A program made the translations under genes and the position numbers. Of a stretch of 64,000 nucleotides of DNA, positions 27,865 through 36,993 are shown piece by piece. The first letter of the stretch is position 1; each line of letters opens with the position of its first letter. The DNA lies in assembly GCF_030409305.1 (NCBI RefSeq), contig NZ_JAUFPQ010000016.1:141214-205213 (forward strand). Direction: 5' to 3'. Under the pieces are notes generated by a model. That model saw only the letters and a list, made by a program, of their open reading frames with translations. It ran no database searches and was not told the origin of the DNA. The DNA comes from Halomonas maura. Its GTDB lineage: Bacteria > Pseudomonadota > Gammaproteobacteria > Pseudomonadales > Halomonadaceae.

Positions 27865-28346
27865 CTGCGTTGGGGTCCCGGTGCGGCGTTCCATGATCCA
27901 GCGGAACGTGCGTTCGGGGGGGCATCGCTTCAGCCGGCGCGCCGCCCAGTCGCGTCGCCGCCGGTCTCGATAGATGCCGGGAGAGTCGGAAACGCGACCG
28001 GAAGCGGCGTCGGGTCCGGGAAGAGGGCTATCGCGGGCGACTCGCCAGTTGCTCGATGCCTCGCTGAATGTCCAGGGTCGGCTGCCGCCGGAGTCCACTC
28101 GCAGCCTGTCCCGACTGCTGGCCTGGCCCCAATTGGGGGGGCGCTTATCGAGCCGGGGGTGGAGTAAGCGTTCTCTGGTGATAGCGTCGCTGGATAGGGA
28201 CAGCGACTGTCAGAGTTAGCGTGGTGTTATATTAGGGTATTTGAATTCAACATGTATGTCGGCAATCAGGGCCAAAGGCTGGTTTGCGATTGGGCGCTGA
28301 GCGATTTGGCACAAAGATGCCTGTACGTCAGGCCCGATCGTGGATG
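27865..28346. other. Gene-poor region downstream of mvaT
   Basis: No convincing gene is seen. An 81-codon frame at 27974-28219 has no ribosome binding site and Arg/Ser-rich composition, so I do not call it. Bases 28220-28260 are AT-rich in an otherwise GC-rich setting and contain ACATGTTGAATT on the minus strand, which only loosely resembles a replication terminator core. Confidence 0.4.
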
Positions 28347-28375
28347 GTGATAGGGGGGCAGTAAGCGGGTATACT
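28347..28375 (+). promoter_or_regulatory. Candidate promoter of the small gene at 28454
   Basis: GTGATA (28347-28352), a 17-base spacer and TATACT (28370-28375) fit sigma-70 at 4/6 and 5/6. Transcription would start near 28382, leaving a 72-base leader before the gene at 28454. Confidence 0.5.
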
Positions 28376-28453
28376 CCCTTCACACCCCGTACCATCCCAT
28401 GGGCAGCGCCATCCTGGTGTCTTCGGCCTGTGCCTTGAACTGATTGGTAGCGA

Positions 28454-28750
28454 ATGAAACAGCAGAATTCACGAAAGCCTATGGACGAGCGTGAGAAGTT
28501 GCGTAAGTTCCGCGAGCTCGATGATGCCTTCGCCGAAGCGCTGAAGGAACTCGAAAACCCCGACAGTCGACTGGACATCCCCACCGGGCCTCCCGTGCGC
28601 TCCCTCGAGGCGCAGGAGCCGCCGGACGACGAGGCCGCCCAGCAGGCCTTCGAGCGTCGCCTGAAGGGCCTGATGCAGGACTACGCGCAGCCCGCCGAGA
28701 GCGTCAGCTGCCTCCTCGAGACGCTGCGCTCTCTCGGCCATATCGCCTGA
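28454..28750 (+). CDS. Small hypothetical protein, 98 residues
   Basis: A soluble, highly charged, helix-rich protein beginning MKQQNSRKPMDEREKLRKFRELDDAF. I do not recognise a family. The first 60 residues are likely coiled or disordered (EALKELENPDSRL, then a Pro-rich link), and the last 35 form amphipathic helices (QQAFERRLKGLMQDYAQPAESVSCLLETLRSL). No membrane segment or signal peptide is present. The start lacks a clear ribosome binding site; ATG at 28481 (MDEREKLRK) is an alternative. A candidate promoter at 28347-28375 supports its being a real gene. It converges on the Tus-like gene with a 9-base gap. Confidence 0.6.
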   Translation: MKQQNSRKPMDEREKLRKFRELDDAFAEALKELENPDSRLDIPTGPPVRSLEAQEPPDDEAAQQAFERRLKGLMQDYAQPAESVSCLLETLRSLGHIA

Positions 28751-28759
28751 TCGAAGGCG

Positions 28760-29638
28760 TCAGTTCCGATACCGGTAGATCCTCAGGCTCGGCAGCAGCG
28801 GGTTGTCCTCCAGGCGCTCATCGCGGCGGCGGGCCCGTGTGCGCTTTTCCGGCGGGCCCGGCGGCGGCTGGTTGTGGTCGGGCAGTCGACCGTCCTCGGA
28901 CGGCACGAACAGCGGCAGCGCGACGTTCATCGCGCGGCGGGTATGGCCGTCCGGCAAGGGGTCCCGAAAGAACAGGTTGGCCCGCATCAGCGGCGCCTGA
29001 GGCTGGACCTGGGCCAGCGGCTCGTCGGCGGGCAGGCCGGCTAGCGTGCGCAGCTGGATGCGAACATGCGGGGCCTCGGTGTCGAGGGCCAGCAGCCGCT
29101 GTTCGGCTTCACGCACCGTCAGGCGCTTGATCGAGCGCCCGCTGGCATACCAGGCCAGCCGTACCCTGGCCACCGGGGCCGGCGCCAGGGGCAGGGCGCG
29201 CCAGCACTGCTTGAGGTGCAGGCGCGCCAGCCCGCTGCCGCTCAGGTGGCCGTGCAGGCCGGGATGACGGAAGGGCAGCACCGCCTTGATCTCGGGGATC
29301 AGGGCGGGCGCCTGCTCGCGGATCTGGGCCAGCAAGGCGGCGAAGGCCTGCTTGGCGGCATTCACCCGCGCCGCCTGCTCCATCACGGCCGCGTCGGCGG
29401 CGACCAGTCCCACGTGACTGCGGGTGCTGCGGCCGTCCTGGCCATCCTGGTACCAGAAGTCCATCAGCACGGCGTGCAGCCAGTCGGCGTCGACGGTGCC
29501 CTGGGGAAAGGCCCAGGCCGTGCCTCGCGAGGCGCGCCAGCTGGCGACCAGTCCCTCGGTGCTGTCCACCAGGCCGTCATAGGCGGCCTCCAGCTCCGCC
29601 AGCAGGCGGTACTCCGGGCGTGCCGCCATGGTCGTCAT
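28760..29638 (-). CDS. tus: Tus-like replication terminus site-binding protein
   Basis: A 292-residue protein resembling E. coli Tus (309 residues), which binds Ter sites and stops replication forks arriving from one side. Similarity is visible across the length: the N-terminal helical start ([12 protein letters not shown]), a helix like the Tus VSHIQHINKLKTTFEHI stretch ([14 protein letters not shown]), HPGLHGH...ARLHLKQ, then [22 protein letters not shown] matching the Tus LRFGWANKHIIKNLHRDE segment, and an ending [10 protein letters not shown] like Tus PRLHLYVAD. The start overlaps the yacG stop (ATGA), so it is in the coaE-yacG operon, where many gammaproteobacteria have zapD instead. DNA-binding specificity is unknown, and no good Ter site is seen nearby. 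Confidence 0.72.
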   Translation of the reverse strand: MTTMAARPEYRLLAELEAAYDGLVDSTEGLVASWRASRGTAWAFPQGTVDADWLHAVLMDFWYQDGQDGRSTRSHVGLVAADAAVMEQAARVNAAKQAFAALLAQIREQAPALIPEIKAVLPFRHPGLHGHLSGSGLARLHLKQCWRALPLAPAPVARVRLAWYASGRSIKRLTVREAEQRLLALDTEAPHVRIQLRTLAGLPADEPLAQVQPQAPLMRANLFFRDPLPDGHTRRAMNVALPLFVPSEDGRLPDHNQPPPGPPEKRTRARRRDERLEDNPLLPSLRIYRYRN

Positions 29639-29877
29639 GCGCCGCCATCGTCGCGGTCGGCCCGGGCCAGCAGGGCGTCGATGTCGGTCTCGTCCATGGC
29701 CGGCTCGCCGGCGATGCGGTGTGACTCATCGGCCCAGGCGCCCAGGTCCAGCAGGCGGCAGCGCTTGCTGCAGAACGGGCGATAGGGGTTGTCCTCGGTC
29801 CAGCGCACCATCTGGCGGCACTGGGGGCAGGCGACCTCGAGGGGGCGGTCGTGGGGGGCTTGGCGCATCGCGGTCAC
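29635..29877 (-). CDS. yacG: DNA gyrase inhibitor YacG, zinc protein
   Basis: An 80-residue protein with a single zinc site made of Cys17-x2-Cys20 and Cys36-x3-Cys40 ([25 protein letters not shown]), the YacG signature. E. coli YacG binds GyrB and blocks DNA binding by gyrase. The C-terminal acidic tail ([16 protein letters not shown]) is typical. It lies 44 bases after coaE and overlaps the Tus-like gene by four bases. Confidence 0.93.
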   Translation of the reverse strand: MTAMRQAPHDRPLEVACPQCRQMVRWTEDNPYRPFCSKRCRLLDLGAWADESHRIAGEPAMDETDIDALLARADRDDGGA

Positions 29878-29921
29878 TCGTGAGGGGGTGAATGTCGGGG
29901 CATGGCCACAAGGATGACGAA

Positions 29922-30551
29922 TCAGCGCGATCCGGGCAAACCGGCCAGGGCGCGGTAGCGTCGGTCGAGGGCCGCGACCTGCTCGGCCAGGCCGGCCTCG
30001 TCGCCGGCATTGTCGATCACGTCGTCGGCGCGCTGGAGTCGCTCCTCGCGGGGCATCTGGGCGGCCACGATGGCCCTGGCCTGGGCCTCGTCGACATCGT
30101 CCCGCCGCGCCGTGCGGGCGATCTGCACGCTCTCGGGAACGTCGATCACCAGGCGGCGGTCGACCAGCGCCGCCTGTCCCGACTCGAAGAGCAGCGGCGA
30201 GACCAGCAGCGCATAGGGGGCCTCGCCGCGACGAAAGGCCGCCAGGCGCTCGACCAGGCGCTCGCGGATCCGCGGGTGGGTGACCGATTCCAGCCAGCGC
30301 CGCTCTTCCGGGGCGGCGAAGACGATCTCGCGCAGGGCGCGGCGGTCGAGCCGGCCATCCGCCTGCAGGACCCGCTGGCCATAGCGGGCGGCGATCTCCG
30401 CCAGGGCCGGCTCGCCGGGCTCGACGACCTCCCGGGCCGTGTCGTCGGCATCCACCCAGGGAATGCCCAGCCGCGCGAAGGCCCGGGCCACCGTGGACTT
30501 GCCGGAGGCGATGCCGCCGGTCACGCCGATGATCGGGGTCTTGGAAGCCAT
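29922..30551 (-). CDS. coaE: Dephospho-CoA kinase
   Basis: A 209-residue enzyme for the last step of coenzyme A synthesis, phosphorylating the 3'-hydroxyl of dephospho-CoA. The P-loop is [12 protein letters not shown], followed by [10 protein letters not shown] and LLFESG. Length is normal. The start is one base after the pilD stop, so it is co-transcribed with pilD and yacG, the usual pilD-coaE-yacG order. Confidence 0.97.
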   Translation of the reverse strand: MASKTPIIGVTGGIASGKSTVARAFARLGIPWVDADDTAREVVEPGEPALAEIAARYGQRVLQADGRLDRRALREIVFAAPEERRWLESVTHPRIRERLVERLAAFRRGEAPYALLVSPLLFESGQAALVDRRLVIDVPESVQIARTARRDDVDEAQARAIVAAQMPREERLQRADDVIDNAGDEAGLAEQVAALDRRYRALAGLPGSR

Positions 30552-30552
30552 C

Positions 30553-31440
30553 TCAGAACACCAGCTGCAGGTAGGTGGCCATCAGCGGCTCGCCGGCCAG
30601 CAAGGCGATCCAGCCGGCCACGGCCAGCCAGGGGCCGAAGGGCATCGGCGCCCCGCGCAGGCGCGGCAGGGCCAGCTGGGCCAGGATGCCGACCAGGGCA
30701 CCGGCGCCGGCGGCGAGGATCAGCACCAGGGGCAGCAACTGCCAGCCCAGCCAGGCGCCCAGGGCGGCGAGCAGCTTGAAGTCGCCATAGCCCATGCCCT
30801 CCTTGCCGGTGACCAGCTTGAACAGCCAGTAGAAGCTCCACAGCGCCAGGTAGCCGGTCATGGCGCCGATCACCGCCGCCGCCAGCGCCGGCGGCTGGAA
30901 GACCAGCTGATAGAGCAGGCCCGCCCAGAGCAGCGGCAGGGTGAGGATGTCCGGCAGCAACTGGGTGCGCATGTCGATGACGGCCATGGCCAGCAGGGCC
31001 AGGCAGGCGCCCAGGATGAACAGCCCCTCGAGGGTGGGGCCGTAGAGCCCTACCACCGCCAGGGTCAGCAGGCCGCCGGCCAGCTCCACCAGCGGGTACT
31101 GGGCGCTGATGCGTCCCTGGCAGCTGGCACAGCGCCCACGGCGCTTGAGCCAGCCGATCAGCGGGATGTTGTCGTGCCAGGCGATGGGGGCCTCGCAGCG
31201 GGGGCACAGCGAGGGCGGGCGGGCCAGGTTGAAGGGCGCCGGGGATTCGGCCTCGAGTTCCAGGGCGTACCGCGCCTCGGCCCGCCATTCGCGCATCAGC
31301 ATGACCGGCAGTCGGGTGATCACCACGTTGAGGAAGCTGCCCAGGCACAGGCCGAACACCGCGGCCAGCGGCCAGAGTAGGGTGGGGGGGAGGTCGACTA
31401 GCAAGGGGCGCTCCTTTCCGCATGGGGGTTTGCTGGTCAT
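30553..31440 (-). CDS. pilD: Type IV prepilin peptidase/N-methyltransferase
   Basis: A 295-residue polytopic inner-membrane aspartyl protease that cleaves and methylates type IV pilins and type II secretion pseudopilins. The N-terminal domain has GSFLNVVITRLP and the zinc pair CPRC/CASC. The catalytic aspartates are visible in MAVIDMRTQLLPD and GYGDFKLLAALGAW. About eight hydrophobic helices are predicted. It is the first gene of pilD-coaE-yacG-tus. The pilBC genes that often precede pilD are not present; the upstream neighbour is the divergent nagZ. Confidence 0.95.
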   Translation of the reverse strand: MTSKPPCGKERPLLVDLPPTLLWPLAAVFGLCLGSFLNVVITRLPVMLMREWRAEARYALELEAESPAPFNLARPPSLCPRCEAPIAWHDNIPLIGWLKRRGRCASCQGRISAQYPLVELAGGLLTLAVVGLYGPTLEGLFILGACLALLAMAVIDMRTQLLPDILTLPLLWAGLLYQLVFQPPALAAAVIGAMTGYLALWSFYWLFKLVTGKEGMGYGDFKLLAALGAWLGWQLLPLVLILAAGAGALVGILAQLALPRLRGAPMPFGPWLAVAGWIALLAGEPLMATYLQLVF

Positions 31441-31506
31441 TCTATCGGCCCGGGCCCCGACTTGTCCGGTCTCTTCTATGCTGAGAGCGTCGCGTCGAGA
31501 CCCGGG

Positions 31507-31536
31507 CTGTCACGGCTGGCACCTTTGGTCTAGAAT
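31507..31536 (+). promoter_or_regulatory. Candidate promoter of nagZ
   Basis: CTGTCA (31507-31512), an 18-base spacer and TAGAAT (31531-31536) lie in the 125-base gap between divergent pilD and nagZ. Transcription would start near 31543, about 23 bases before the ATG. Confidence 0.5.
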
Positions 31537-31565
31537 CTTCCCCCTTCACACGTCAGGAAGCGACC

Positions 31566-32579
31566 ATGACCCAGACGCTTGGACCGGTGATGCTGGACCT
31601 GGAAGGTCCCCGCCTGCGCGACGAGGAGCGCGAGCTGCTGCGGCGCCCGGAGGTCGGCGGGGTGATCCTGTTCGGCCGCAACGTCGAGGATGCCGCCCAG
31701 GTGCGCGAGCTGTGCCAGGCGATTCGCCGCGAGTCGCCGTCGCTGTTGCTGGCCATCGACCAGGAGGGCGGGCGCGTGCAGCGCCTGCGCCAGGGCGTGA
31801 CCCGCCTGCCGGCCATGGGACGGCTGGGGCGCGAGGCCGCGGTGGCACCGGAGGTGGCCCAGCGGCTCTGCCAGGACGCGGGCTGGCTGCTGGGCATGGA
31901 GATGGCGGCCTGTGGCCTGGACCTCAGCCTTGCGCCGGTGCTCGATGTCGATACCGGGCGCTCCTCGGTGATCGGCGATCGCAGTTTCGGCGCCTCGCCG
32001 GAGGGCGTGACGCGCCTCGCCGGCGCCTTCGTCGATGGCCTCCACGAGGCCGGCATGGCGGCGGTCGGCAAGCACTTCCCGGGGCACGGTGGGGTGGCCG
32101 CGGATTCCCACCTCGAGCTGCCCGTGGACGAGCGTCCCCTGGAGGCGCTGCGTCGGCACGACCTGATGCCCTTCGAGGCCCTGGCCTCGCGGCTGGGCGG
32201 CGTGATGCCCGCCCATGTGGTCTATCCGGCCTTCGACCATCGTCCCGCCGGTTTCTCGCCGGCCTGGCTCGGCCTGCTGCGCGAATCGCTGGGCTTCAAG
32301 GGGGCCATCTTCTCCGATGACCTGAGCATGGCCGGTGCCTGCTCGGCCGGCGAGCCCGCCGAGCGGGCTCGCCTGGCGCTGGCGGCCGGCTGCGACATGC
32401 TGCTGGTGTGCAATGATCGCGCCGCGGCCCTCGAGGTGATCGCGGCCTGCGAGGGCCGCACATCCAAGCGGGCGGCCCGGTTACGCTACGGCCGCGCCCG
32501 CCCCGACCTCGACGCCCTGGGCGCGCTGTCCCGCTGGCGTCGCGTGCATGCCCGTCTCGAGGCCATGGCCGCCGACTGA
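31566..32579 (+). CDS. nagZ: Beta-N-acetylglucosaminidase NagZ
   Basis: A 337-residue cytoplasmic glycoside hydrolase family 3 enzyme that removes N-acetylglucosamine from anhydromuropeptides in peptidoglycan recycling. Recognised segments are GGVILFGRN, IDQEGGRVQRL, the flexible catalytic loop KHFPGHGGVAADSH (His acid/base) and FSDDLSM with the nucleophilic Asp (residue about 251-252). Length is normal. The purine phosphoribosyltransferase gene follows by 31 bases on the same strand, as in pseudomonads, so co-transcription is likely. Confidence 0.96.
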   Translation: MTQTLGPVMLDLEGPRLRDEERELLRRPEVGGVILFGRNVEDAAQVRELCQAIRRESPSLLLAIDQEGGRVQRLRQGVTRLPAMGRLGREAAVAPEVAQRLCQDAGWLLGMEMAACGLDLSLAPVLDVDTGRSSVIGDRSFGASPEGVTRLAGAFVDGLHEAGMAAVGKHFPGHGGVAADSHLELPVDERPLEALRRHDLMPFEALASRLGGVMPAHVVYPAFDHRPAGFSPAWLGLLRESLGFKGAIFSDDLSMAGACSAGEPAERARLALAAGCDMLLVCNDRAAALEVIAACEGRTSKRAARLRYGRARPDLDALGALSRWRRVHARLEAMAAD

Positions 32580-32610
32580 CGACTCACCGCTGATTGAAAC
32601 GAGCCCTGCG

Positions 32611-33189
32611 ATGCCCAAACTCGATGCCGACGCCCATCCGTCCCTGGCCGACATGCGTGCGGTCATGGACTCCGCCGACTGCCTGATCGACCAGCAGCAG
32701 GTCGAGCGAGCCCTGGACCGCATGGCCGGGGAGATCACCCGCGACCTCGGCGACAAGCTGCCGGTCTTCTACTGCGTCATGAACGGTGGCCTGATCACCA
32801 CCGGCCACCTGCTGACGCGGCTCGGCTTCCCCCTGGAGGTGGATTACCTGCATGCCACCCGCTATCGCGGTGGCACCCGGGGCGGGGAGCTGTTCTGGCG
32901 CGTTTCCCCGGAGATCCCCATGGCCGGTCGGCATGTGGTGATCGTCGACGACATCCTCGACGAGGGGGCGACCCTCGCCGCGATCCTCGACTACTGCCGC
33001 GAGGCCGGCGCCGCGAGCATCACCACCGCCGTGCTGGTGGACAAGCGCCACGACCGCAAGGCCGTGCCCGGTCTCGAGGCGGACTACTGCAGCCTCGAGG
33101 TGGCCGATCGCTATGTCTTCGGCTTCGGCATGGACTACAAGGGCTACTGGCGCAACGCGCCGGGGATCTTCGCGCCGAAAGGCATGTAG
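32611..33189 (+). CDS. hpt: Hypoxanthine-guanine phosphoribosyltransferase
   Basis: A 192-residue type I phosphoribosyltransferase salvaging purine bases with PRPP. The PRPP motif VVIVDDILDEGATL is intact, preceded by the flexible-loop region YRGGTRGGELFW, and the ending FGFGMDYKGYWRN is typical of the hypoxanthine-guanine group in Pseudomonas and relatives. ATG at 32611 (MPKLDADAHPS) is chosen; an in-frame extension to 32548 only re-reads the end of nagZ. Base preference (hypoxanthine or guanine) is not certain. Confidence 0.88.
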   Translation: MPKLDADAHPSLADMRAVMDSADCLIDQQQVERALDRMAGEITRDLGDKLPVFYCVMNGGLITTGHLLTRLGFPLEVDYLHATRYRGGTRGGELFWRVSPEIPMAGRHVVIVDDILDEGATLAAILDYCREAGAASITTAVLVDKRHDRKAVPGLEADYCSLEVADRYVFGFGMDYKGYWRNAPGIFAPKGM

Positions 33190-33237
33190 CCCGGGCTTCG
33201 CCCAGGAGCCTGCAGACCGTCCGCGTCGTGGAACTAG

Positions 33238-33364
33238 GCTTGAAGCTGGAAGGGCGGCGCTCCGCGCCTGGAAGCTCGAAGCACAACCTTGATCCAGGCG
33301 CGGGCGGCTACGAGCAGCCCCCAGCCCCCAGCTTCAGCTATCAGCTATCAGCTATCAGCTATCA
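33238..33364. repeat. Simple repeats between hpt and the acyl-CoA synthetase gene
   Basis: Imperfect copies of GAAGCTGGAAG/CTGGAAGCTCGAAG flank a small hairpin GGCGC-TCC-GCGCC (33238-33283). Four tandem copies of the heptamer CAGCTAT (33335-33362) run directly into the stop codon of the convergent synthetase gene. Read on the minus strand they give TGA and TAG stops in repeated phases. It is likely an intergenic slippage-prone repeat. Confidence 0.7.
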
Positions 33365-35053
33365 GTCCAGGCCCAGTTCGAGAGTGGCCTCCTTGCGCAT
33401 CTTGAACTTCTGGATCTTGCCGGTGACGGTCATCGGGAAGGCGTCGACGAACTTCACGTAGCGCGGCACCTTGTAGTGGGCGATCCTGCCCTGGCAGAAG
33501 GCCTGGAGGCCTTCCTCGTCGAGGCTCTCGCCCTCGCTCAGCTTGACCCAGGCCATGACCTCCTCGCCGTACTTCTCGTCGGGCACGCCGATCACCTGGA
33601 CGTCGGAGATGGCCGGGTGGGTATACAGGAAGTCCTCGATCTCGCGGGGATAGATGTTCTCGCCACCGCGAATGATCATGTCCTTGATGCGCCCGACGAT
33701 GGCCACGTAGCCTTCCTCGTCCATGGTGGCCAGGTCGCCGGTATGCATCCAGCCCGCGGCATCGATGGCCTTGGCGGTGGCCTCCTCGTTGTTCCAGTAA
33801 CCGAGCATCACGCTGTAGCCGCGGGTGCACAGCTCGCCGGTCGTGCCCCGCGGGACCACGGCGCCGGTCTCCGGACTGACCAGCTTGACCTCGAGATGCG
33901 GGTGGATGGTGCCCACCGTGGTCACGCGTTTCTCCAGCGGGGCATCGGTCTGGGTCTGGAAGCTCACCGGACTGGTCTCGGTCATGCCGTAGCAGATGGT
34001 GACGTCCTGCATGTGCATCTTGTCGATGACCTTGCGCATCACCTCGATGGGGCAGATGGAGCCGGCCATGATGCCGGTGCGCAGGCTGCTCAGGTCGAAG
34101 CGCTCGACGTCGGGGTGCTCCAGTTCGGCGATGAACATGGTGGGCACGCCATACAGGGTGGTGGCACGCTCCTCGGCCACGGCCTCCAGGGTCGCCTGGG
34201 CATCGAAGCCGTCGCCGGGATAGATCATGGTGGCGCCGTGGGTGACGCAGCCCAGATTGCCCATCACCATGCCGAAGCAGTGGTAGAGCGGTACCGGGAT
34301 GACCATGCGGTCGACCTCACTGAGGTTCATGGTGCGTGCCACGAAGAAGCCGTTGTTGAGGATGTTGTGGTGGGAAAGGGTGGCTCCCTTGGGAGCCCCG
34401 GTGGTCCCGGAGGTGTACTGGATGTTGATCGGCTCGTCGAACTCCAGCCCGGCCTGGAGCTCGGCCAGCCGGTCGGCAGTGACCCGGTCGGCATGCTGCA
34501 GCAGGCCCGACCAGCGGTACATGCCGGGCAGCGCCCGCGCCTCGTCGAGGCAGATCACCCGCTTGAGGTCCGGCAGGCGCGCGCTGGCGAAACCGTCCGG
34601 GGAACCGTCGTGCAGCTCGGGCGCCAGCTCGGCCAGGGTGGCCACGTAATCGGAGGCCTTGAAGGCCCCCTGCAGGATCAGCGTGGAGGTGCCGGATTGC
34701 TTGAGGGCGTATTCCAGCTCATGGGTGCGGTAGCTGGGATTGATGTTGACCAGGATGGCGCCGATCTTGGCGGTGGCGAACTGGGTGATGGTCCACTCGG
34801 CGCAGTTGGGCGACCAGATGCCGACCCGGTCGCCCTTGGCGACGCCCAGCGCGAGCAGGGCCCGGGCCGCCTGGTCGACGGCCCGCTGGAGCTGCTGCCA
34901 GCTGTAGCGCAGCCCCTGGTGGCGACTGATCAGCGCATCCCGCTCGGGGAAGCGCGCGACGGTGGCGTCGAAGCAGTCGCCGATGGTCTGGCCCTTCAGG
35001 GGCGTATCGCTGATGCCGCTGACATAGCTGATCTGACGGGTTTGGCGTGACAT
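33362..35053 (-). CDS. Acyl-CoA synthetase (AMP-forming)
   Basis: A 563-residue adenylate-forming ligase that activates a carboxylic acid with ATP and CoA. Motifs are [18 protein letters not shown] (AMP-binding P-loop), [46 protein letters not shown] and the C-terminal catalytic lysine in [12 protein letters not shown]. The closest type is the medium/long or branched-chain acyl-CoA ligase found next to LiuR-controlled genes in pseudomonads. It lies 71 bases downstream of the MerR-type regulator in the same direction, so both are probably transcribed from the intergenic operator region near 35640. The exact acid is not predictable. Confidence 0.9.
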   Translation of the reverse strand: MSRQTRQISYVSGISDTPLKGQTIGDCFDATVARFPERDALISRHQGLRYSWQQLQRAVDQAARALLALGVAKGDRVGIWSPNCAEWTITQFATAKIGAILVNINPSYRTHELEYALKQSGTSTLILQGAFKASDYVATLAELAPELHDGSPDGFASARLPDLKRVICLDEARALPGMYRWSGLLQHADRVTADRLAELQAGLEFDEPINIQYTSGTTGAPKGATLSHHNILNNGFFVARTMNLSEVDRMVIPVPLYHCFGMVMGNLGCVTHGATMIYPGDGFDAQATLEAVAEERATTLYGVPTMFIAELEHPDVERFDLSSLRTGIMAGSICPIEVMRKVIDKMHMQDVTICYGMTETSPVSFQTQTDAPLEKRVTTVGTIHPHLEVKLVSPETGAVVPRGTTGELCTRGYSVMLGYWNNEEATAKAIDAAGWMHTGDLATMDEEGYVAIVGRIKDMIIRGGENIYPREIEDFLYTHPAISDVQVIGVPDEKYGEEVMAWVKLSEGESLDEEGLQAFCQGRIAHYKVPRYVKFVDAFPMTVTGKIQKFKMRKEATLELGLD

Positions 35054-35124
35054 GGTGGCTCTCGTGTTGTTGTGGCATGAACGCTTGGGGCACCGGGAAA
35101 GGTCACGCGGCGGCCGCGACCCGG

Positions 35125-35568
35125 CTAGGCCTCCTGGTCCAGCTGGCGCAGTACCTCTCGGGCCCGCTGGTCCACGTCATCGATCTCCATGCGCATCAGG
35201 CGGATATCCTCGAGCTGGCGTTCGAGGTTGGCCCGCTTGTCGGCCAGAATCTCCAGCAGCCGCTTGAGCTGGCGGGCATTGCCGTCGGGCATGGCGTCAT
35301 ACATCATCACTACCTCGCGGATCTCGGCCAGCGAGAATCCCAGCCGCTTGCCGCGCAGGGTGAGCTTCAAGCGCACCCGGTCCTTCTCCCGATAGATGCG
35401 TTTCTGTCCCTGGCGGCTCGGGGCCAGCAGCCCCTCCTGCTCGTAGAAGCGGATGGTGCGAGGCGTGACCTCGAACATTCGCGCCAGTTCGCCGATGCTG
35501 TAGGTACGCTGCTGCCGGGGCAGGGCGTCCGTCTGGGCATCCGGGGCCTGGGGTGACGATCGACTCAT
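35125..35568 (-). CDS. liuR: MerR-family regulator, LiuR-like
   Basis: A 147-residue regulator with an N-terminal winged helix ([45 protein letters not shown]) and a C-terminal coiled coil ([27 protein letters not shown]) but no metal-binding cysteines. This layout fits LiuR, which represses branched-chain amino acid and fatty acid catabolism genes in gammaproteobacteria. The divergent genes encode valine-type catabolism, and a perfect palindrome lies at 35635-35650. ATG at 35568 (MSRSSPQAP) is preferred over an upstream in-frame start because of the AGGAT just upstream. Confidence 0.85.
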   Translation of the reverse strand: MSRSSPQAPDAQTDALPRQQRTYSIGELARMFEVTPRTIRFYEQEGLLAPSRQGQKRIYREKDRVRLKLTLRGKRLGFSLAEIREVVMMYDAMPDGNARQLKRLLEILADKRANLERQLEDIRLMRMEIDDVDQRAREVLRQLDQEA

Positions 35569-35609
35569 GGCTTGATCCTGTAGCCGGGTGGTCCACCGGC
35601 GGTTTCCCA

Positions 35610-35634
35610 CCTCGTCTGGAAACCCTAGACGAGG
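35610..35634. promoter_or_regulatory. Inverted repeat abutting the LiuR-type palindrome
   Basis: CCTCGTCT and AGACGAGG form a perfect 8-9-8 inverted repeat ending exactly where the next palindrome begins. It may be a second operator, or a hairpin in the regulator's 5' leader. Confidence 0.4.
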
Positions 35635-35650
35635 TTTACGTTAACGTAAA
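35635..35650. promoter_or_regulatory. Perfect 16-bp palindrome, probable LiuR operator
   Basis: TTTACGTTAACGTAAA is a perfect palindrome between the divergent LiuR-like gene and the valine-catabolism genes. It resembles, as I recall it, the TTTACGT-type operator reported for LiuR-family MerR regulators. Its position, 67 bases from the regulator start and 156 from the acyl-CoA dehydrogenase start, suits control in both directions, including autoregulation. Confidence 0.75.
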
Positions 35651-35805
35651 GTGCTTGTTCGACCATGGGGTGATATGGGATAAACCAAGCAAGTGCTAGG
35701 TTGGTGTCCAGCCGACAAACCGGGCGTTGCTTCGACGCGAGGGGCCCCGACGGGCGGGGCGCCATCACGATCCCACACTCCATTGCCGTGCGAAGAGAGG
35801 TTCCC

Positions 35806-36971
35806 ATGGATTTTGCGCTCACCGACGATCAGAAGGCGCTGGCCGCTGCCGCGGCCGATTTCGCCCGGGCCGAGCTGGCCGAGCATGCCGCGGACTGGGA
35901 CGCGCGCAGCCACTTCCCCGTGGATGTCATCCGCCGGGCCGGCGAGGCCGGCTTCCTCGGGATCTACACCCCCGAGGCGCAGGGCGGCCTGGGGCTGTCG
36001 CGCCTGGAGGCCTCGCTGATCTTCGAGCAGCTCGCCCAGGGCTGCATCGCCACCACCGCCTACCTGACCATCCACAACATGGTGACCTGGATGGTGGCCA
36101 GCTGGGGCGACGACGCCCTGCGCGAGCGCTATGTCCCGGCCATGATAGCCGGTGAGGCGCTGGGGTCCTACTGCCTGACCGAGCCGGGGGCCGGCTCGGA
36201 TGCCGCCAGCCTCAAGACGCGGGCCGTGCGCGAAGGCGACGAATACGTGATATCCGGCAGCAAGATGTTCATCTCCGGTGCCGGGGCCACGGACGTGCTG
36301 GTGGTGATGGCGCGCACCGGCGCCCCCGACAGCGGCGCCGGCGGGGTCTCGGCGATCCTGGTGCCGGCCGATGCCGCGGGTGTCGAGGTCGGCAAGAAGG
36401 AAGAGAAGATGGGCTGGAAGAGCCAGCCGACCTGCCTGATCAGCTTCGATGGCGTGCGGGTGCCGGTGACCAACCGCCTGGGGGCCGAGGGCGAGGGCTT
36501 CAAGTTCGCCATGAAGGGCCTCGACGGCGGTCGCCTGAACATCGCCAGCTGTCGCTGGGGGCCGCCCAGCAGGCGTTGACCCTGTCCCGGGACTACCTGG
36601 CCGAGCGCAAGCAGTTCGGCCGCGAGCTGTCGAGCTTCCAGGCCCTGCAGTTCAAGCTCGCCGACATGGCCAGCGAGCTGACCGCCGCCCGGCTGATGGT
36701 CCGTCACGCCGCCTGGCGTCTCGACCAGGGCGACCCCGAGGCCACCGCCCACTGTGCCATGGCCAAGCGGTTTGCCACCGACATGGGCTTCACTGTCTGC
36801 AACGAGGCCCTGCAGCTGCATGGCGGCTATGGTTATATCCGCGAATACCCCCTGGAACGCCTGGTCCGCGACACCCGCGTGCATCAGATCCTCGAGGGCA
36901 CCAACGAGATCATGCGGCTGATCGTCGCCCGCCGGCTGCTCGCTGGCGGCGTCATCGAATCGCTTCAGTAA
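35806..36971 (+). pseudogene. Acyl-CoA dehydrogenase (isobutyryl-CoA type), single-base frameshift
   Basis: The frame from 35806 (MDFALTDDQKALAAAAADF) encodes a normal acyl-CoA dehydrogenase through CLTEPGAGSDAAS and GGRLNIASC, then shifts at about 36550-36555 and stops at 36579. The rest of the protein continues in the -1 frame (LTLSRDYLAERKQFGRELSSFQALQFKL ... QLHGGYGYIREYPLERLVRD) to 36971. Restoring one base near AGCTGTCG gives a 388-residue protein, the usual length, reading ASC-S-LGAAQQALTLSR. The place in a valine-degradation operon suggests isobutyryl-CoA to methacrylyl-CoA. It may be a genuine mutation or a sequencing error. AGAGAGG lies five bases before the start. Confidence 0.88.
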
Positions 36972-36993
36972 CCGGACACCAGGAGAGACAGTG

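Noticed and set aside
27974..28219. An 81-codon open frame downstream of mvaT
   Set aside because: No ribosome binding site, Arg/Ser-rich composition and no recognisable similarity.
28760..29638. ZapD as identity of the gene next to yacG
   Set aside because: Position would fit, but the sequence does not resemble ZapD and shows segment-by-segment likeness to Tus.
33335..33364. CRISPR-like array
   Set aside because: It is a simple heptamer tandem repeat without spacers and no cas genes are present.
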